Shown piece by piece: positions 7,801 to 19,400 of a stretch of DNA of 64,000 nucleotides. The translations under genes and the position numbers were made by a program. How positions within the stretch are numbered: the stretch's first letter is position 1; the number at the start of each line of letters is the position of its first letter. Source of the stretch: Sphaerolaimus hirsutus (taxonomy: Eukaryota > Nematoda > Chromadorea > Monhysterida > Sphaerolaimidae); the NCBI GenBank assembly GCA_964036195.1, contig OZ038450.1, forward strand, positions 10,418,701 to 10,482,700, given 5' to 3'. The notes beneath the pieces are model-generated. The model did not search any database and was not told the DNA's origin. It saw nothing but the letters and a program-made list of their open reading frames with translations.

Positions 7801-9936
7801 TCAGTGTGTGTTTAAACTGCGCGAAGCGCTGTAAAAGTTCACAAAAATCAGGCTTTCACAATCAAAACATTGATACAATTAATCACCTTCTCAATCACCA
7901 AACACAGTCATCTTCATCGCGTCCTTCCACAATGTGGGCGTTATATTCGAGCAAATGTCCATAATCTACGCACTGCCGCGCTACATGGCTCATTCGGTGA
8001 CTATAATCCTGCCTTACTTCCCCACGGGCACCATGGAACGGGTCGATTTGGAGGGGCAGGTGGCCACCGCCAACACGCTTGCCAAGCTGTTCAGCGTCAC
8101 CCCCATGACCGCCAGGGGGCCAGTTCAGCTGATGATTTTTGATATACACGCGCTGCAGGAGAGATTCTACTTTGGCGCTGAGATTATCCCGAGGTTGGCG
8201 GCGATGTTTTTTGGTTGAAATAGCGTACATGATAAGGGTGTCAAATTTCCGTTTTTCGGAGGCAAACTTTTTTTGCGGATTCCAGTCGCTAAATTTTTTT
8301 CATTTCCGTTTTTCCGGCTCATATTCCATTTTCCGGCAGTTTTTCTGGTTTTTTTCCGCTAAATTTTCCATTTTCAAGCAATTCCATTTTCTGACTCAAC
8401 TTTCTCTTCTCTGTTTCAGCCAAACTCGTAAACCTGCATGCAGATTTTTCCATTGTGTGATTTTTTTGGTTTCCAACAAAATTTCTGCAATTTTTTCTGT
8501 TTCTGGCAAAATTTCTCCATTTTTTTTCATTTGTGCCAAAATATCTGCAATTTTTGTCACTTCTGGCAAACTTTTGTAATTTTTTGCAGTTTCCATGCAA
8601 ATTTTACCTTCCATTTTCCTGCATTTCATTTTTCCATTTGGCGTTTTCAGACAAGTTAAAGTGCAAACTTTTTTGACACATTTTACATTAGTTTTACCAG
8701 GGTTGGAACCGTATTTCATATTGCATTTATTTTTTTACATTTTCAAATTCGATATTCAGTATAAAAAAAGCTGTGAATTCGGTTCGACATGTCGCACTTC
8801 GCTGTAACATTATCAACCATAACTCCTATTTTATCCAACAGACTGGTCACCGCGCTGCCCATGTTGGTGCGCGAGCTGGAACGGAGCATGACGGACGAAA
8901 TCGACAGAGGAACGCTGTCCATCGCATTCCCAGACGAGGGAGCCAAAAAGAGATTTACCTCCATGTTTCCAGACGAATGGCCGGTCATTTTCTGCAGCAA
9001 ATCTAGGGACGGAGATAAACGCGTTATTTCCATCAAAGATGGTTGGTGGTCGGATTGATTTTTTTGCAGCCTGGTGCCAGTCCCAGACCCTGAAAAAAGT
9101 CTTGTCAAATGTCATGCAAAGTGTCAAAAGTAATGGAAAATGCTTCGCAAAATGGGGCAACGGAGTTGCCATGTGCAGGGCATCTTTGCATGACATTTGT
9201 CATTTTACAGGTCATTTAACAGGGTCTGGGACTTCCCCCAGCTGAGCGCCTGATTTGTGTTTGAATTTGCAGGTGAAGTCGAAGGTCGCGACATTGTTAT
9301 AGCGGATGATTTGGCGCAAACCGGCGGCACCTTGAAGGAGTGCTGTAGGGTAAGTTCTTGGATTGTGTCGAACATGTATAGTATTTGCTTGAATAAGCCC
9401 CCTGGGGAACTATCATTTCGTCAGCCTTTTTTTGGGGGGGGGGCTATTCGTGGGGGGATTTTTCAAGGGGAGAAACTATTATGTCGTAAAAAATATAAAA
9501 GAATATTTCTATCAAATTTTCTAACGAAATATGCTCTATTTCACAAAATAACATGCCGTTTTTGTTCAAAGTTGACAAAACAACTTAATCATATGCCTTA
9601 AGGCTGGAATTATTCAAGGGGAGGATCATTTTTCCCTCACTCGCCTAACAGGGGGGGGATTATTCAAGCAGTTTTGTGCACTGTAGCAACGCGAACGTCT
9701 CGCAGCTGATGCGCGCCAAGGGCGCCCTCTCGGTGCGCTGCTTCGTCACGCACGCCGTGTTCCCCGGCGAGTCGTGGCGCGCCTTCACCGAGCCGGGCAT
9801 GGTGGACACGTTCTGGATCACCGACAGCGTGCCGCACGCCAACGAGATCGTAAAGCACGCGCCATTTAAGATGCTCAGTTTGGGTCCCGTCATCGCCGAC
9901 GAGCTGCTAGGTTTCGATTTGAAATATTGGGATTAG
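4664..9936 (+). CDS. Plant-type (class II) ribose-phosphate pyrophosphokinase-like gene, complete
   Basis: Seven exons (4664-4816, 6012-6218, 6338-6443, 7908-8193, 8842-9041, 9273-9349, 9706-9936) join in matching phases into 419 residues plus stop. From about residue 121 the protein follows plant PRS3/PRS4: FRDGFPNLFIEKVRDM, ASFHNVGVIFEQMS, ILPYFPTGTMERV (190-201), IFDIHALQERFYFG (232-245), AFPDEGAKKRF, the PRPP loop IVIADDLAQTGGTL (325-338) and FWITDS. Family members transfer pyrophosphate from a nucleoside triphosphate to ribose-5-phosphate, giving PRPP for nucleotide synthesis. The common animal enzymes (PRPS1/2) are class I and lack these blocks. Residues 1-120 are an extension beyond the plant length of about 337 and were not recognised. 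All loop residues are intact, so an active enzyme is plausible but unproven. Confidence 0.92.
5231..5487. mobile_element. CTAGT-ended foldback element in PRPP synthetase-like intron 1
   Basis: The left arm CACACACTAGTTGACATCG is mirrored at the right by CGATGTCAACTAGTGTG. Inner parts (GAACCAGTTGACATC, AGCTTTGAATTGGG) also pair. Related half-copies or full copies occur at 13676, 38817, 55245 and 63600. Confidence 0.7.
6012..6218 (+). CDS. PRPP synthetase-like exon 2
   Basis: Residues 52-120. The acceptor is CACCCAG and the donor GTGCGT, both in phase 0. It holds KKPVWILFHEAMEPLARSV, which aligns loosely with the N-terminal strand and helix of plant PRS (LFYCxExxxLAR). Confidence 0.85.
6338..6443 (+). 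CDS. PRPP synthetase-like exon 3
   Basis: Residues 121-156. The acceptor is TTCTCAG and the donor GTCAGT, leaving phase 1. HWNTFRDGFPNLFIEKV matches the most conserved early block of class II PRS. Confidence 0.9.
6557..7749. mobile_element. hAT-like element with CGATAT arrays, carrying a nested MITE
   Basis: The ends are TAGGGTTCAAACGATAT and ATATCGTTTGAACCCTA. Inside both ends lie irregular tandem arrays of CGATAT/TCGATATTCGAT. It lies in PRPP synthetase-like intron 3 and is interrupted by the element at 6814-7245. Possible imperfect duplication GTTTTGAC/GTTTTGAG around the ends. Confidence 0.75.
6814..7245. mobile_element. hAT-like MITE, CAGGGACGTATCCAGG family, copy 1
   Basis: It begins CAGGGACGTATCCAGG and ends CCTGGATACGGCCCTG, with a perfect 8-bp target duplication GTTGCGCG at 6806-6813 and 7246-7253. 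G tracts near the left end and C tracts near the right flank a palindromic GGCGCC/CCATGG core. It is inserted in the CGATAT-array element. Confidence 0.9.
7908..8193 (+). CDS. PRPP synthetase-like exon 4
   Basis: Residues 156-251. It contains the substrate-loop region PYFPTGTMER and DIHALQERFYF. The exon enters in phase 1 and leaves in phase 2 (GTTGGC donor). Confidence 0.95.
8233..8718. mobile_element. TTCCGTTTTTCCGG-array element (decayed copy)
   Basis: It starts AGGGTGTCAAATTTCCG and continues as degenerate pyrimidine-rich repeats containing TTTCCG or TTTCTGC. It matches the intact element at 36194 in inverse orientation. The right end is eroded. It occupies PRPP synthetase-like intron 4. 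Confidence 0.65.
8842..9041 (+). CDS. PRPP synthetase-like exon 5
   Basis: Residues 251-318. It contains LSIAFPDEGAKKRF and CSKSRDGDKRVISIKDG, corresponding to the plant IAFPDDGAWKRF and KVREGDKRI blocks. The exon enters in phase 2 and leaves in phase 1. Confidence 0.95.
9071..9241. mobile_element. MITE with GTCCCAGACCCTG ends
   Basis: The left end GTGCCAGTCCCAGACCCTG is mirrored at the right by CAGGGTCTGGGACTTCCCCCAG. Inside are direct and inverted copies of TGTCAAATGTCATG. It fills PRPP synthetase-like intron 5. Relatives are at 17083, 28800 and 40900. Confidence 0.7.
9273..9349 (+). CDS. PRPP synthetase-like exon 6 (PRPP-binding loop)
   Basis: Residues 318-343. IVIADDLAQTGGTLKEC is the type I phosphoribosyltransferase PRPP loop, with two adjacent Asp (329-330) and TGGT. 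The donor is a consensus GTAAGT at 9350. Confidence 0.95.
9371..9672. repeat. G-tract TA-family remnant in PRPP synthetase-like intron 6
   Basis: It runs from TTGAATAAGCCCCC to GGGGGGGGATTATTCAAGC and lacks intact CCGTATTT ends. It stops about 30 bp before the exon 7 acceptor. Confidence 0.6.
9706..9936 (+). CDS. PRPP synthetase-like exon 7 (stop)
   Basis: Residues 344-419 and TAG at 9934. It contains CFVTHAVFPGESW, DTFWITDS and APFKMLSLG, matching the C-terminal class II blocks. The acceptor GTCTCGCAG at 9705 is the one in phase; the AG at 9685 would add residues absent from the family. Confidence 0.95.
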   Translation: MMRAKGALSVRCFVTHAVFPGESWRAFTEPGMVDTFWITDSVPHANEIVKHAPFKMLSLGPVIADELLGFDLKYWD

Positions 9937-10036
9937 GGGGTTGTTGCGTACATATCCTTTTCGTGGGTATTTTTTTAGAGTTGGCTGTGTGATTAATACA
10001 TCAGTATTCATTTGAAATTCGAGTCTCGCGATGGGT

Positions 10037-10042
10037 AATAAA
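10037..10042 (+). terminator. Candidate polyadenylation signal of the PRPP synthetase-like gene
   Basis: AATAAA about 100 nt after the stop codon. Cleavage would fall shortly after, near GTGTAGGCC. This is a sequence match only. Confidence 0.5.
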
Positions 10043-10573
10043 ATGTGTAGGCCTTCGGAACCCAAGCTTCTGTATTTAGCATAATGTTTCTGCGTGTGGT
10101 TGGCGTTTGTGTGTGCGGTTTGTGGTGTTCACTGGTGTGACTTTTGTTTAGTGTGACCTCCCTGCATTCGAAAATCTGTAAATACATTAGTTGATCGCTC
10201 AGGGTAGTAGCCAGTCGCGGTTAAATGTATGAATTTGGGTAGCTGATTATTTGCTTAAATTATTTTGATCCAAATTACATCGATGTTTCCTCCGATGGGA
10301 AAATTTGCCGAGTTCATGTTTCTATGTAATTATTTTATTCTGTTTAACCTTTGGCCATTTTACAACGCTGCTCTAATAACGTAGCTCCGTGTTTCACTAC
10401 TTCTTATTTCTTGCTCAATTTTGGTTGCAATATGGTTGAATTTAGCTGCAACTGCAGGGATGCTTTTCTGCTACCAAAATCGGAATATTTACTTAATTGT
10501 AGTCGTTATGCATCTAGTCGAAAACGGTTAAAATCATGCCATCCCTCGATTTATTTTTTTTTGTTGGTAGGGT

Positions 10574-11762
10574 TAGGGTTAGATAAAAACCGTTTTTTAA
10601 ACTCGATGTTTTTTTTAAATAAAAAACGTTTTTTTAAAGCTCCCAGATATGACCTAGTGTCAACATATATAGGTATATCAGACAGTGGCAATACTCTGTG
10701 ATGTTGAATATGACCATATAATGGCTGTGGAGCCATGGGATAGCATTATAAGTGGTTATTTGTGTCAAAAATATCCATTTTTTGTCAACATGTTCGTATA
10801 TCGCCTTATAGTCAAATGTTCGGTGACTTCAGGTCAAGTTTGGAACGGAATAGTGATCAAACAAGGTTATAAAAGGAGGTTGTTACTTTGGGAGTGAAGT
10901 TACACACTGTGGAGGTACATGGAAGCGCATTACCGCAATATTATACAGGGGTGGGCATCTTCAGTTACCGCTGGAAAAACGCGATAGCTTGAGCTACAGT
11001 TGAGCTATCACAATGAAATTTTAACACAATAGAGTAGACTCCATAGGACACCTATGCTGAAGTTTGCAACCCAAACGGCCACAGTTTGGAGGAGTTGTGG
11101 AACACACAGTTTTTAGTGTAATTTTGTGACTTCACCTCCCTTATCTCGGGACTGGGGGACTATTCGAGTAAAAAAAGAATTTGGTAGTAGGCGCGACCAC
11201 AACATACTCAAAGGGCATCAAAATCGGCCGATGTACGACAGAATGGGACGACACCAACGACCGATGCCCCCCCCCCCCTCAAATGCCACCCTCGATTTAT
11301 CCTATGGGTGACGCCAAGTCACAAAATTACACTAAAAACCGTGTGTTCCACAATTCACCCAAAATGTGGCCGTTTGGGTTGCAAACTTCAGAATAGGTGT
11401 CCTATGGAGTCTACTCCATTGTGTTAAAATTTCATTCCGATAGCTCAACCGTAGCTCAATCTATCGCATTTTCCCAGCGGTAACTGAAGATGCCCACCCC
11501 TGTATAACACAGCAACATATGACGGCTTATTCACCCATGGTAGCACATAGAAATGGATGCTTTGATACTAAAAATGCCACAAAACCAATGAAAACAACCA
11601 CCAATGTCAATTTGTGTGTGAAATTGCGCGCTTGCGCGCAAAAATTTTGCAAAATACCTAGTAAATACTTAGTACTAAAAATTTTGGCTGATGTTTAAAA
11701 AAAAACATTTCGGACGTCATGATTAAATAAAAAACGTTTTAAAAAAACATCGGCCAACCCTA
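10574..11762. mobile_element. hAT-like MITE, TAGGGTTGGCCGATG family, copy 2, with nested element
   Basis: Inverse orientation to copy 1. It is flanked by a perfect 8-bp duplication GGTAGGGT (10566-10573, 11763-11770). The core shows the conserved CACTTATAATGCTATCCCATGG region and is split by the element at 10946-11502. It lies between the PRPP synthetase-like gene and NAT9. Confidence 0.88.
10946..11502. mobile_element. TA-flanked inverted-repeat element, CAGGGGTGGGCATC family
   Basis: The terminal inverted repeats are CAGGGGTGGGCATCTTCAGT and its complement, with TA on both sides. The flanks rejoin to the uninterrupted core seen in the other TAGGGTTGGCC copies, which supports a TA duplication. 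A further fragment (CCACCCTCGATTTATCCTATGG) lies inside and matches the 39121-40470 repeat. Confidence 0.78.
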
Positions 11763-12111
11763 GGTAGGGTAAAATAATCTAGATGTCTAATTTTCAACAT
11801 GCATAATCAAAATAGCTGTGAAGCTTGAATTTTGAAGACAAGTCGTATTCCATTATCAGAAATTCGAGCTCACTTCCTATTTATTTTGCATAAAGTCGTC
11901 GTTAAGCGTGGAAGTGTTCGTCTGACCAAAAAAATAATTCTTTATCGTACCCGCCCACTCCAGTGTCGACAGAAGCCAAGAAATGAAAGCTAAAAATATA
12001 TCAACCTTCTGGTAAATTGTGCCGACAACCTGTTAATCGCACATCCACATTTTGGTTGCTTACCACAATTTATAACAAATGAAATATCTTCATCGATTTC
12101 GAAACGCATTG

Positions 12112-13095
12112 CCGTATTTGCTTGAATAGTTCACCCCTTGAATAATTCCCCCCCCCCTCGAATAATCTCCCCCTGTAAGATGAGTGAGGAAATAATAATT
12201 CCCCCTTGAATAATCCCCCCCTTTAAAGATTTGATTAATTTGTTGTAAAGTCGGCGGACATTTCACCCTACAAAATCGGAGAGTTAGAATTCGCTCGCGA
12301 ATAGAGCGATCACAAAACTTGGGTCCCACCCGGACGCTCGGAATTGAAAAAGAAAAAAATATTAAAAGCGAAATGGACGCTTCGCTGTGTCCGTGCGTGC
12401 ACGCCGCCCGTTTCGACGTTTCGTTTCAACGTTGTCCGTTGGAAGCGAAAAAAATTGTCTAAAATTCTAAAAATTTGTCATTCTAAAAAATCTGTTTAGA
12501 TGACCCTTTTACCGTTTTTGTTAATTTTTCATTCGTTGGCTCCGTTCCAATGGAAGAGTCCCCATCTGAGAACTTGGCAGCCAGCCAAAATTGCGAAATC
12601 CGCTATAAATGTGAATAAAAAAGGCTAACACTAACTATATAACCATGTATATAAACAAAAAAAGCGATTATAAAGGTGGAAATTGGCAAAGTGGAGCAAA
12701 TTTTAACGATTTTTAGCTAACTTTGACTTTTCACTCTCATTTGTATAATACGCAACTGGAAACTGGTATAAGAGCCAAGTTTTCATACGTGACCCGATCC
12801 ATTCCAATCATTAGAATATTGCGTCACAATAATGACGACATGCACTCTCCACTGGAGAGACTGACGCAAATGTTTGTAGGGCGATACGTCTGCCGACTTT
12901 ACCTAATTTTAACAAAAATGACACGTTATTGTGTTTATAAAGCATATTTTGTGAAACGAGTTGATAGAAACATGCTCGAAAATTTTGACGGAATAATAAT
13001 TCCCCCCTTGAATATTTCCCCCCTCGAATAGTTCCCCCCTCAAAAATGTCTGACGAAATAATAATCCCCCAGGGGGATTATTCAAGCAAATACTG
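12112..13095. mobile_element. CCGTATTT element upstream of NAT9
   Basis: It starts CCGTATTTGCTTGAATAG and ends TTATTCAAGCAAATACTG, with TA on the right and TG on the left. C-tract terminal parts enclose about 800 bp of internal sequence with no recognised gene. It ends about 235 bp before the NAT9 start codon and may form part of the NAT9 promoter. Confidence 0.7.
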
Positions 13096-13330
13096 TATAT
13101 ATTTTTACATAAAAATAATCTTAGACATTTGTTTTAGTCATTGTCACAAATAAGCATACGCGTTTAAATAGGTAAAAATGGAGTTGTCGAGGCTCGCTCG
13201 ATTCTGAAATATTTATGTTGTGGGTGATCGTGGACTCGTGTGTAGCCCGTTCAATGTGTGCGCAAACTGTTTGATTGTGCTGCCTCTTCTTGCGGAGATT
13301 TGACACGCAGTCGCCATCGTCTTATCAACC

Positions 13331-13477
13331 ATGCTGGACAACCAGCGCACTTTCCTGCAGTCGGGTCCGTTACAGCTGGTGCCGTACCGCCGGCGGCACG
13401 TGCCCACGTATCACCGGTGGATGTGCGACGACCAGTTGCGCGCCGCCACCGCGTCCGAGAATCTCTCGCTGCAGCAG
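13331..13477 (+). CDS. NAT9: NAT9 exon 1
   Basis: Residues 1-49, starting MLDNQRTFLQSG. The exon is distinctly GC-rich relative to its surroundings. It ends CTGCAGCAG before GTACGT, phase 0. Confidence 0.93.
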
Positions 13478-16400
13478 GTACGTTTGGTTGTTTGGGCTTG
13501 TGGGCGTGTGTGTTTATTCAAGATGGAGCCCTGGGTGTAATGATTGACTGGTTCCGTTCCCAATTTGAAGCTTGCTGGCAATTTTGTGATTTAATTTAAA
13601 ACATTATTTTCCACCCTGTGACTTTTATAAAAAAATCTTGAGGACAAAAAAACCGTTGAAAAAATGAAGTGTGATCACTAGTGTTACTCGCAAGCTTTGA
13701 ATTGGGATCAGAACCATTTGACATTTGGTGTCGTTGTCAACTAGTATGTGTGTAACGCCCGTGTTGTCTATTTTGAGTTCCATTTTTGTTGTCATTCTCA
13801 TTGCCGTAGTCGTCGTTTTGCCATACTGATTATTTTGCGTAACTTGACATTGTTCGTCACCAGTTAGGGTTGGAATTTTTTTTAAAGCTGCTTGATTTTT
13901 ACTTTTTTCGATCACTCTATTCAAATGCCGCATAAATGGGGTAAGGCAATTTTTTGTTATTTTTGACCACATAAATAGCATTATGCGCCGTTGCGGCTAC
14001 GTACAGTAGTGCACATCTGGTGTACTGCCACGCCTTGCGTACTGAACATTTAGTTCACCAAATTTTTTCTAAAATAATCTTTTTGTGGGTGGAGTTTAGG
14101 CTGTCATCTTTATATTTACTTTTGATATGCCTACTTGCATGTGCTGTAAAGCGCTTTCAGAAACAGTTGGCATGGATACTAAATGCAAATTATTCTGTAT
14201 GCTATTTCACCCATGTTTCCAAGCATTTTTCCATTTGGAATTCCTCGTCTGTTTATAAACACATCTCATTTAGCATGTACAAAACAGTTTTGGTTTTAGA
14301 ATGTGCATTTAATGTTCCTTAAGTCTACCTATTTTGGTTTTTATGTGTGCAACATGCTGCTACAAACACTTGTTGAGAACAAAAAATCGCTGGTGAATGT
14401 GACTTGCCGAAACCACGTTGTCACAATCACTTCATGTAAAAAGGGAACTCAATGTTCATTTGCATAATAAATTCGTACTGAATCGGGATTACAGGTACTT
14501 TTCCCCCCATGGACAACTTGCCCCCGGAGTGTGTTGTATTAGCGTTTTGTCCGTGTTGCATTAGCGTTTTGTCGTGTTGCATTACCGTTTTGTCGTGTTC
14601 CATTAGCGTTATGTCCGCACGGACATAACGCTAATGCATCACACCACGGGGGGAAGAAGTCCATGGGGGGAAACGTGAAGTTAACGCTGAATCGGTACAC
14701 AAGTGAGCACACCAATTCGATAAGATTCTTTGGTGTATTAGTGTCCGCAGCGCCATTGTTAGGCTGCACTTTGTTACTGGCGCTGCACATCTGCCGCATT
14801 TGTGCCATTCTCGCTTTCAATACTGCTCTCACTTGTACTAAGGCGAATCACTTCAAACTTGGCGTAGTGTTCATTAGCGATTTTCACAGATAATATTCAG
14901 ACAGTTCAGAAAGGACGCCGACATAAAATATATCGTCAATAGTGTCATCTTAAATAAATCGGTAATACGCATCGATCGGTGAAAAAAAATTCGGCAGTAT
15001 GAGGTGCGTGCAGAGTTGGTGTCATTTCCGCATTTTGTCAAGTGACGAGCAAATTCTACACAATTCACTTAAATAAATATTTACAACGTTTATCGTATTC
15101 AAGTGCTTTCTTGTCACTTGACAATGTGTGGAATTGGCCCCAGAATACTTAACTTTGACCGACCGTGTCGTGGCATCTAGTATACATACGGTACACGAAT
15201 ATGCATTTATTTTTTTGGTGTGTTCCGGGAATTATTGTGACGGTGGATTTTCTGGGTTGACTGCTGGAGCTGGGACAAAAACTACAATTATACCCAAATC
15301 CCAAACTCTTTCTATGCAAAATTATGGCTCTATATTCTTTAAAAACTGAAGGTAAAACAAAAATCCAAGCATGTTACCACTGTCCAGAAAGGCTGAATAA
15401 TTCCGGAACAAACCAAGTACATAAATACAGTGAACAGGGTTACCTATGAGTCGCTATAGGGTTCAAACGGATCCCGAATCCCGAGAAATTCTGGATTTTA
15501 TGGTCCCGATCCTCAATCCCGATTCCCTGATCCCGAAATTTAAAAATACCAATCCCGATCCCGAAACTTTTTAAATCCCTAGTTCCATAATTCTAATCCC
15601 AATCCCGATCCCGGAAAAAGGTGTCAAATTTGGCAAATGTGAACGGAAACCTCCAGTGTGCATTTTATGTTGTTTTTAGATCGTTTTGTGGAAAGTTGGA
15701 GAAAAGCTATGTGTCGTATTTACTCGAATAGTTCCCCCGGGGAATTATTTTTTCCTCAGACTTTTTTGAGGGGGGAACTATTCAAGGGGGGAATTATTCG
15801 AGTGGGGGAATTATTTTTCCTCACTTGCCTAACAGGGGGGAACTATTCAAGTGGGGGAACTATTCGAGTAAATACGGTATATTACAACCTTTTCCAAAAT
15901 CTCGATCCCGAAAAAATACCAATCCCGATCCCTAGACCCGAATCCCGATCCCAAAAATTAAAAACAAGAATCCCGATCCCGAAAAGTCCACCCCGTTTGA
16001 ACCCTAGTCGCTGATGTGTATTGCGTGGAGATGTTCCTAAACTCGAACAGCTCAGTGCCACGCAACGGTGGCCAGCCACTCCGTCATGTTGAAATTTGTC
16101 AACTTGATGGAATGTGGGCAAAATAATCAATCGTCTTACACATGGTTCCCGATTCACAGTTTGAGTAGAGTGGAACGGACGGGTGCCCGATGCACTGAAT
16201 CTAAGAATTTTTTTGTTGCTTCGAAACTCGTCGCACTGCACTGGTGCATGAGTTTCCAATGGCCAAGGCAGGGGGGTCTCCAGGATTTTTTTCCTTGCGG
16301 GGGCTGGATAGGTACTTAACAAATCGCTCCTCCGGAGGGATATTGTAAGTAGCTGAAAATGTTGCTGGGGGGCTCGCGGGGGTGCAATATATACGATTTT

Positions 16401-19400
16401 TCATGGTATAAAATGCAGAAAGGGGAAAAATCGCTGAAAATGTGTTAAAAGTAGGTATATAACCTAGGAATGGAGAAAAAAACCCGTTATTTTTTGTTTC
16501 AACGACCCCGTCTAAAAGTTCCCAAACATGGTTATCAATTATGGTTTGTTTCCCAAATGTTTATGCCCCCGAAACCCCCCGAATTGGAGACCCCTCTGGG
16601 TCAAGGCCAAAGTGAACGTCCACTTTCTGCATTTTTCCATGATTTCAATCATTTATTTATAAGCAAACAGGGAAAATTTTGTGGGGCTAGACAATTTTTG
16701 CATATTGTCGTATTTCTTCTAATATAGTGGCACCGTGATATTTACGTTTCGTCAGTTTTTTTGAACTGCTGTTCAATTTATTTTTCTATCAAGTACCTCA
16801 CCATACTCCATTTTCGTCAGTCATTTTTTGCACTGTTTTTGTTTACAGTTTCAGCATTTCACTTTCAGCGTGTCATTCTATTACGTGAAAAGTGCCGCTG
16901 TTTTCAAGTGAGTGCGAATTGTAACAAAAACACGCTGTCGGAGGTCTATTCTATTAGAAGAAATACGATATTTGATTTTTTACCAAAGATATTTCTGCTG
17001 GGACGTTCTGGAATGACAGCAAACTGTCATCTACATTAGAAAGTATAAATTTTTGTGCGTGCCATGCTGTTGTGATTCTGGTGCTAATCCCAGACCATGT
17101 GAAGTGTATAGTAAGTGTCAAGTGAAATGTAAAGTGTCATGCAAAGTTTCAATTGTCATAACAAATGTAAAGTAAAGTGTCAATTGTAATGCAAAGTTCA
17201 GTAATAAAATCTTTCCTTTTTTGTTTTGATTGACATTTTACATGTCATTTGACACTTTACTTTACTTTTTACAGGCTCTGGGACTGGGTCAAGTACGGGA
17301 CCTAACAATCGGATTAGGTAAATAATTAACTTATTACAAGTTTTATTATTTTTAATTAAATTTTGTCCCCAAATTTTTTGTCGTTTCAGTGCATCGACCG
17401 GACCACTCGTGTTTTTTCTGCTCAATACCGTTTCACCAGAAGATTGAAAATGTCGGGTTTGTGTGAAAAAGATAACATGTGTCTAACAGACATTTTTCAA
17501 TATAATTAATTACTATAGCGAACAAATACCTCTGCGCAGACCCGCAAAATACATCAATACAGAAATTAGGTATGGACAAATCTTCAACTGAGTAAAAATT
17601 GAGCTCTCACCGGTGTTCAATGTTTCCTGTCTCAATTGATACGCTCATATAAATAGATCCAAATATCTACCTTACGTGAAATATTGCAATTTCTTTCATT
17701 GAAAAGCCAAGTCTTATGTCGTTTTTTAAACGGACCGGAATAATGTTTCACTAATATTGGATTGTCATGCTGACGGTTTTTCGCATTTGAAATCTAGGAT
17801 TTGAATACAAAAACTTCCGCAACCTTAATGGATTCGTACTCACTCCCGCACAACACTCTTTCTTGTCAAAATATTATGCTTAAACAGATACTTTTAAGGC
17901 ACATTTTGGATACTGATCTGACTGAGCGCTGTACACAGATTGTTACCGTATTTTTATGAAATTGAGAAATTTGTGCACCTAAATCACCGATAGTGAGAGC
18001 AATGTAATGTGATGAGAAAATTTCTTGGTTTTGTTTGATTCAGATGGTATATGGTAGATTTCATTCTAAGGTGAGCACTCAGTGGACTATAGCAGATAGT
18101 TTTCTCAAAATATTGTTTTTACAGTCGGGTCGATTTGAGTGGCCCACCTCTTCGATGTTCATTATTCTCAAGTGAATGCGAGTTATTAAATTGATTTTCA
18201 CTAAATTACTGTTAATATTATTTACATGAAAAAATGCCTTTTACCGCCTGTGCACCTGTACAAAGCATTCCACTTGGAGCAGGGCAGGGACGTAGCCAGG
18301 ATTTTTGAGCGGGGGGGGGCGGATTGTATACGGAGCCCGGCGAACGGGGGGGGGGGGGCGGCGCCCCCCCCCCCTAAAATTTTACCCCTGTAGTAGGGGA
18401 ATGGCGCCATGGCGCTGGCGCCATTCATTGGCGCCAAAACACCAGTATACGTCTGTTTTTTACAGGCATATAGAGCGACATGGACATGAATTGGGTCTAT
18501 TTTCACTGGCTTTGAGGCCGCGGAGAATATACGTTGCGAACGGAAAATGCGCGCTTGCGCGCGAAATTTTTTAAAACTGTCGACAAAATCGTCTTCTGGA
18601 AGTGCCATTTCTGGCACAGTTTTTGGACCGACCCGGGTCGGGGGGGGGGCGGCCGCCCCCCCTGGCTACGTCCTTGAAGCAGGGTGTCTGTTGTACGATT
18701 TTTCCAGGAAAATCCCCCTCCCAAAATTCTCGAAAAGTTTGTGTCCACGAACAATAGTACACCGTCGATGTTTGGGAACCATAAATCTGTTTTGAACACA
18801 TTTGAGTTTACCAGAATAAATGAATTTTTTGGTCGTCATCAATAGTTGACCCCTCATTCCGGTAAACTCAAATGTGTGAAAACATATGTATGGCTTTCCC
18901 AAATTTTGCTGGTTCACTAGTGTGCGCAGCGCCAATTTTGCTTGCAGACATTGCTGTGTGCAAGCGTCAAATATGAGATCGCTATCATCTACTTATCAGC
19001 ATGACAACGTCCAGTGATGGCACTTATATGAAATATTTACATGAAGAAAAAAATACATAAATTTCTATATTTACTCGGCTTTTGAATGAACTTTGCCTGG
19101 AATGACAAAGGAGGTTCCATTCGCAAGTGTAGTGTTCTCATACCCTAAAGATCCTGGCGTAAAAACACAAATACGAAGTTGCTTTTTGAACAGTACCTAT
19201 ATATCTTTGCTTGCACATCTAGAGCTCTTAGCACAGCTTATTAGCACCGAAGGCCACTTTTAACATGGGTAGTACGTGAATATGATATCGAATGATAATC
19301 GAAGAATTCATACGGAGAAATTGATTTCATCCGAAATCATGAGTTATAGTTCAACGAGTTCGATAGCAGCAACGCCGCTAGAATAATTAGCGGCGGCGTG

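Noticed and set aside
7577-7834. Short open frames over the CGATAT arrays (also 6451-6789)
   Set aside because: Frames reading YRYRYS or ISNIE are translations of the simple array, not proteins.
8139-8579. 146-codon Phe-rich frame
   Set aside because: Translation of TTTCCG-type repeats within the decayed array element.
10566-10585. Telomere-like (TAGGGT)n
   Set aside because: Arises from the 8-bp target duplication GGTAGGGT next to the TAGGGTTAG end of a hAT-like element; only about three units.
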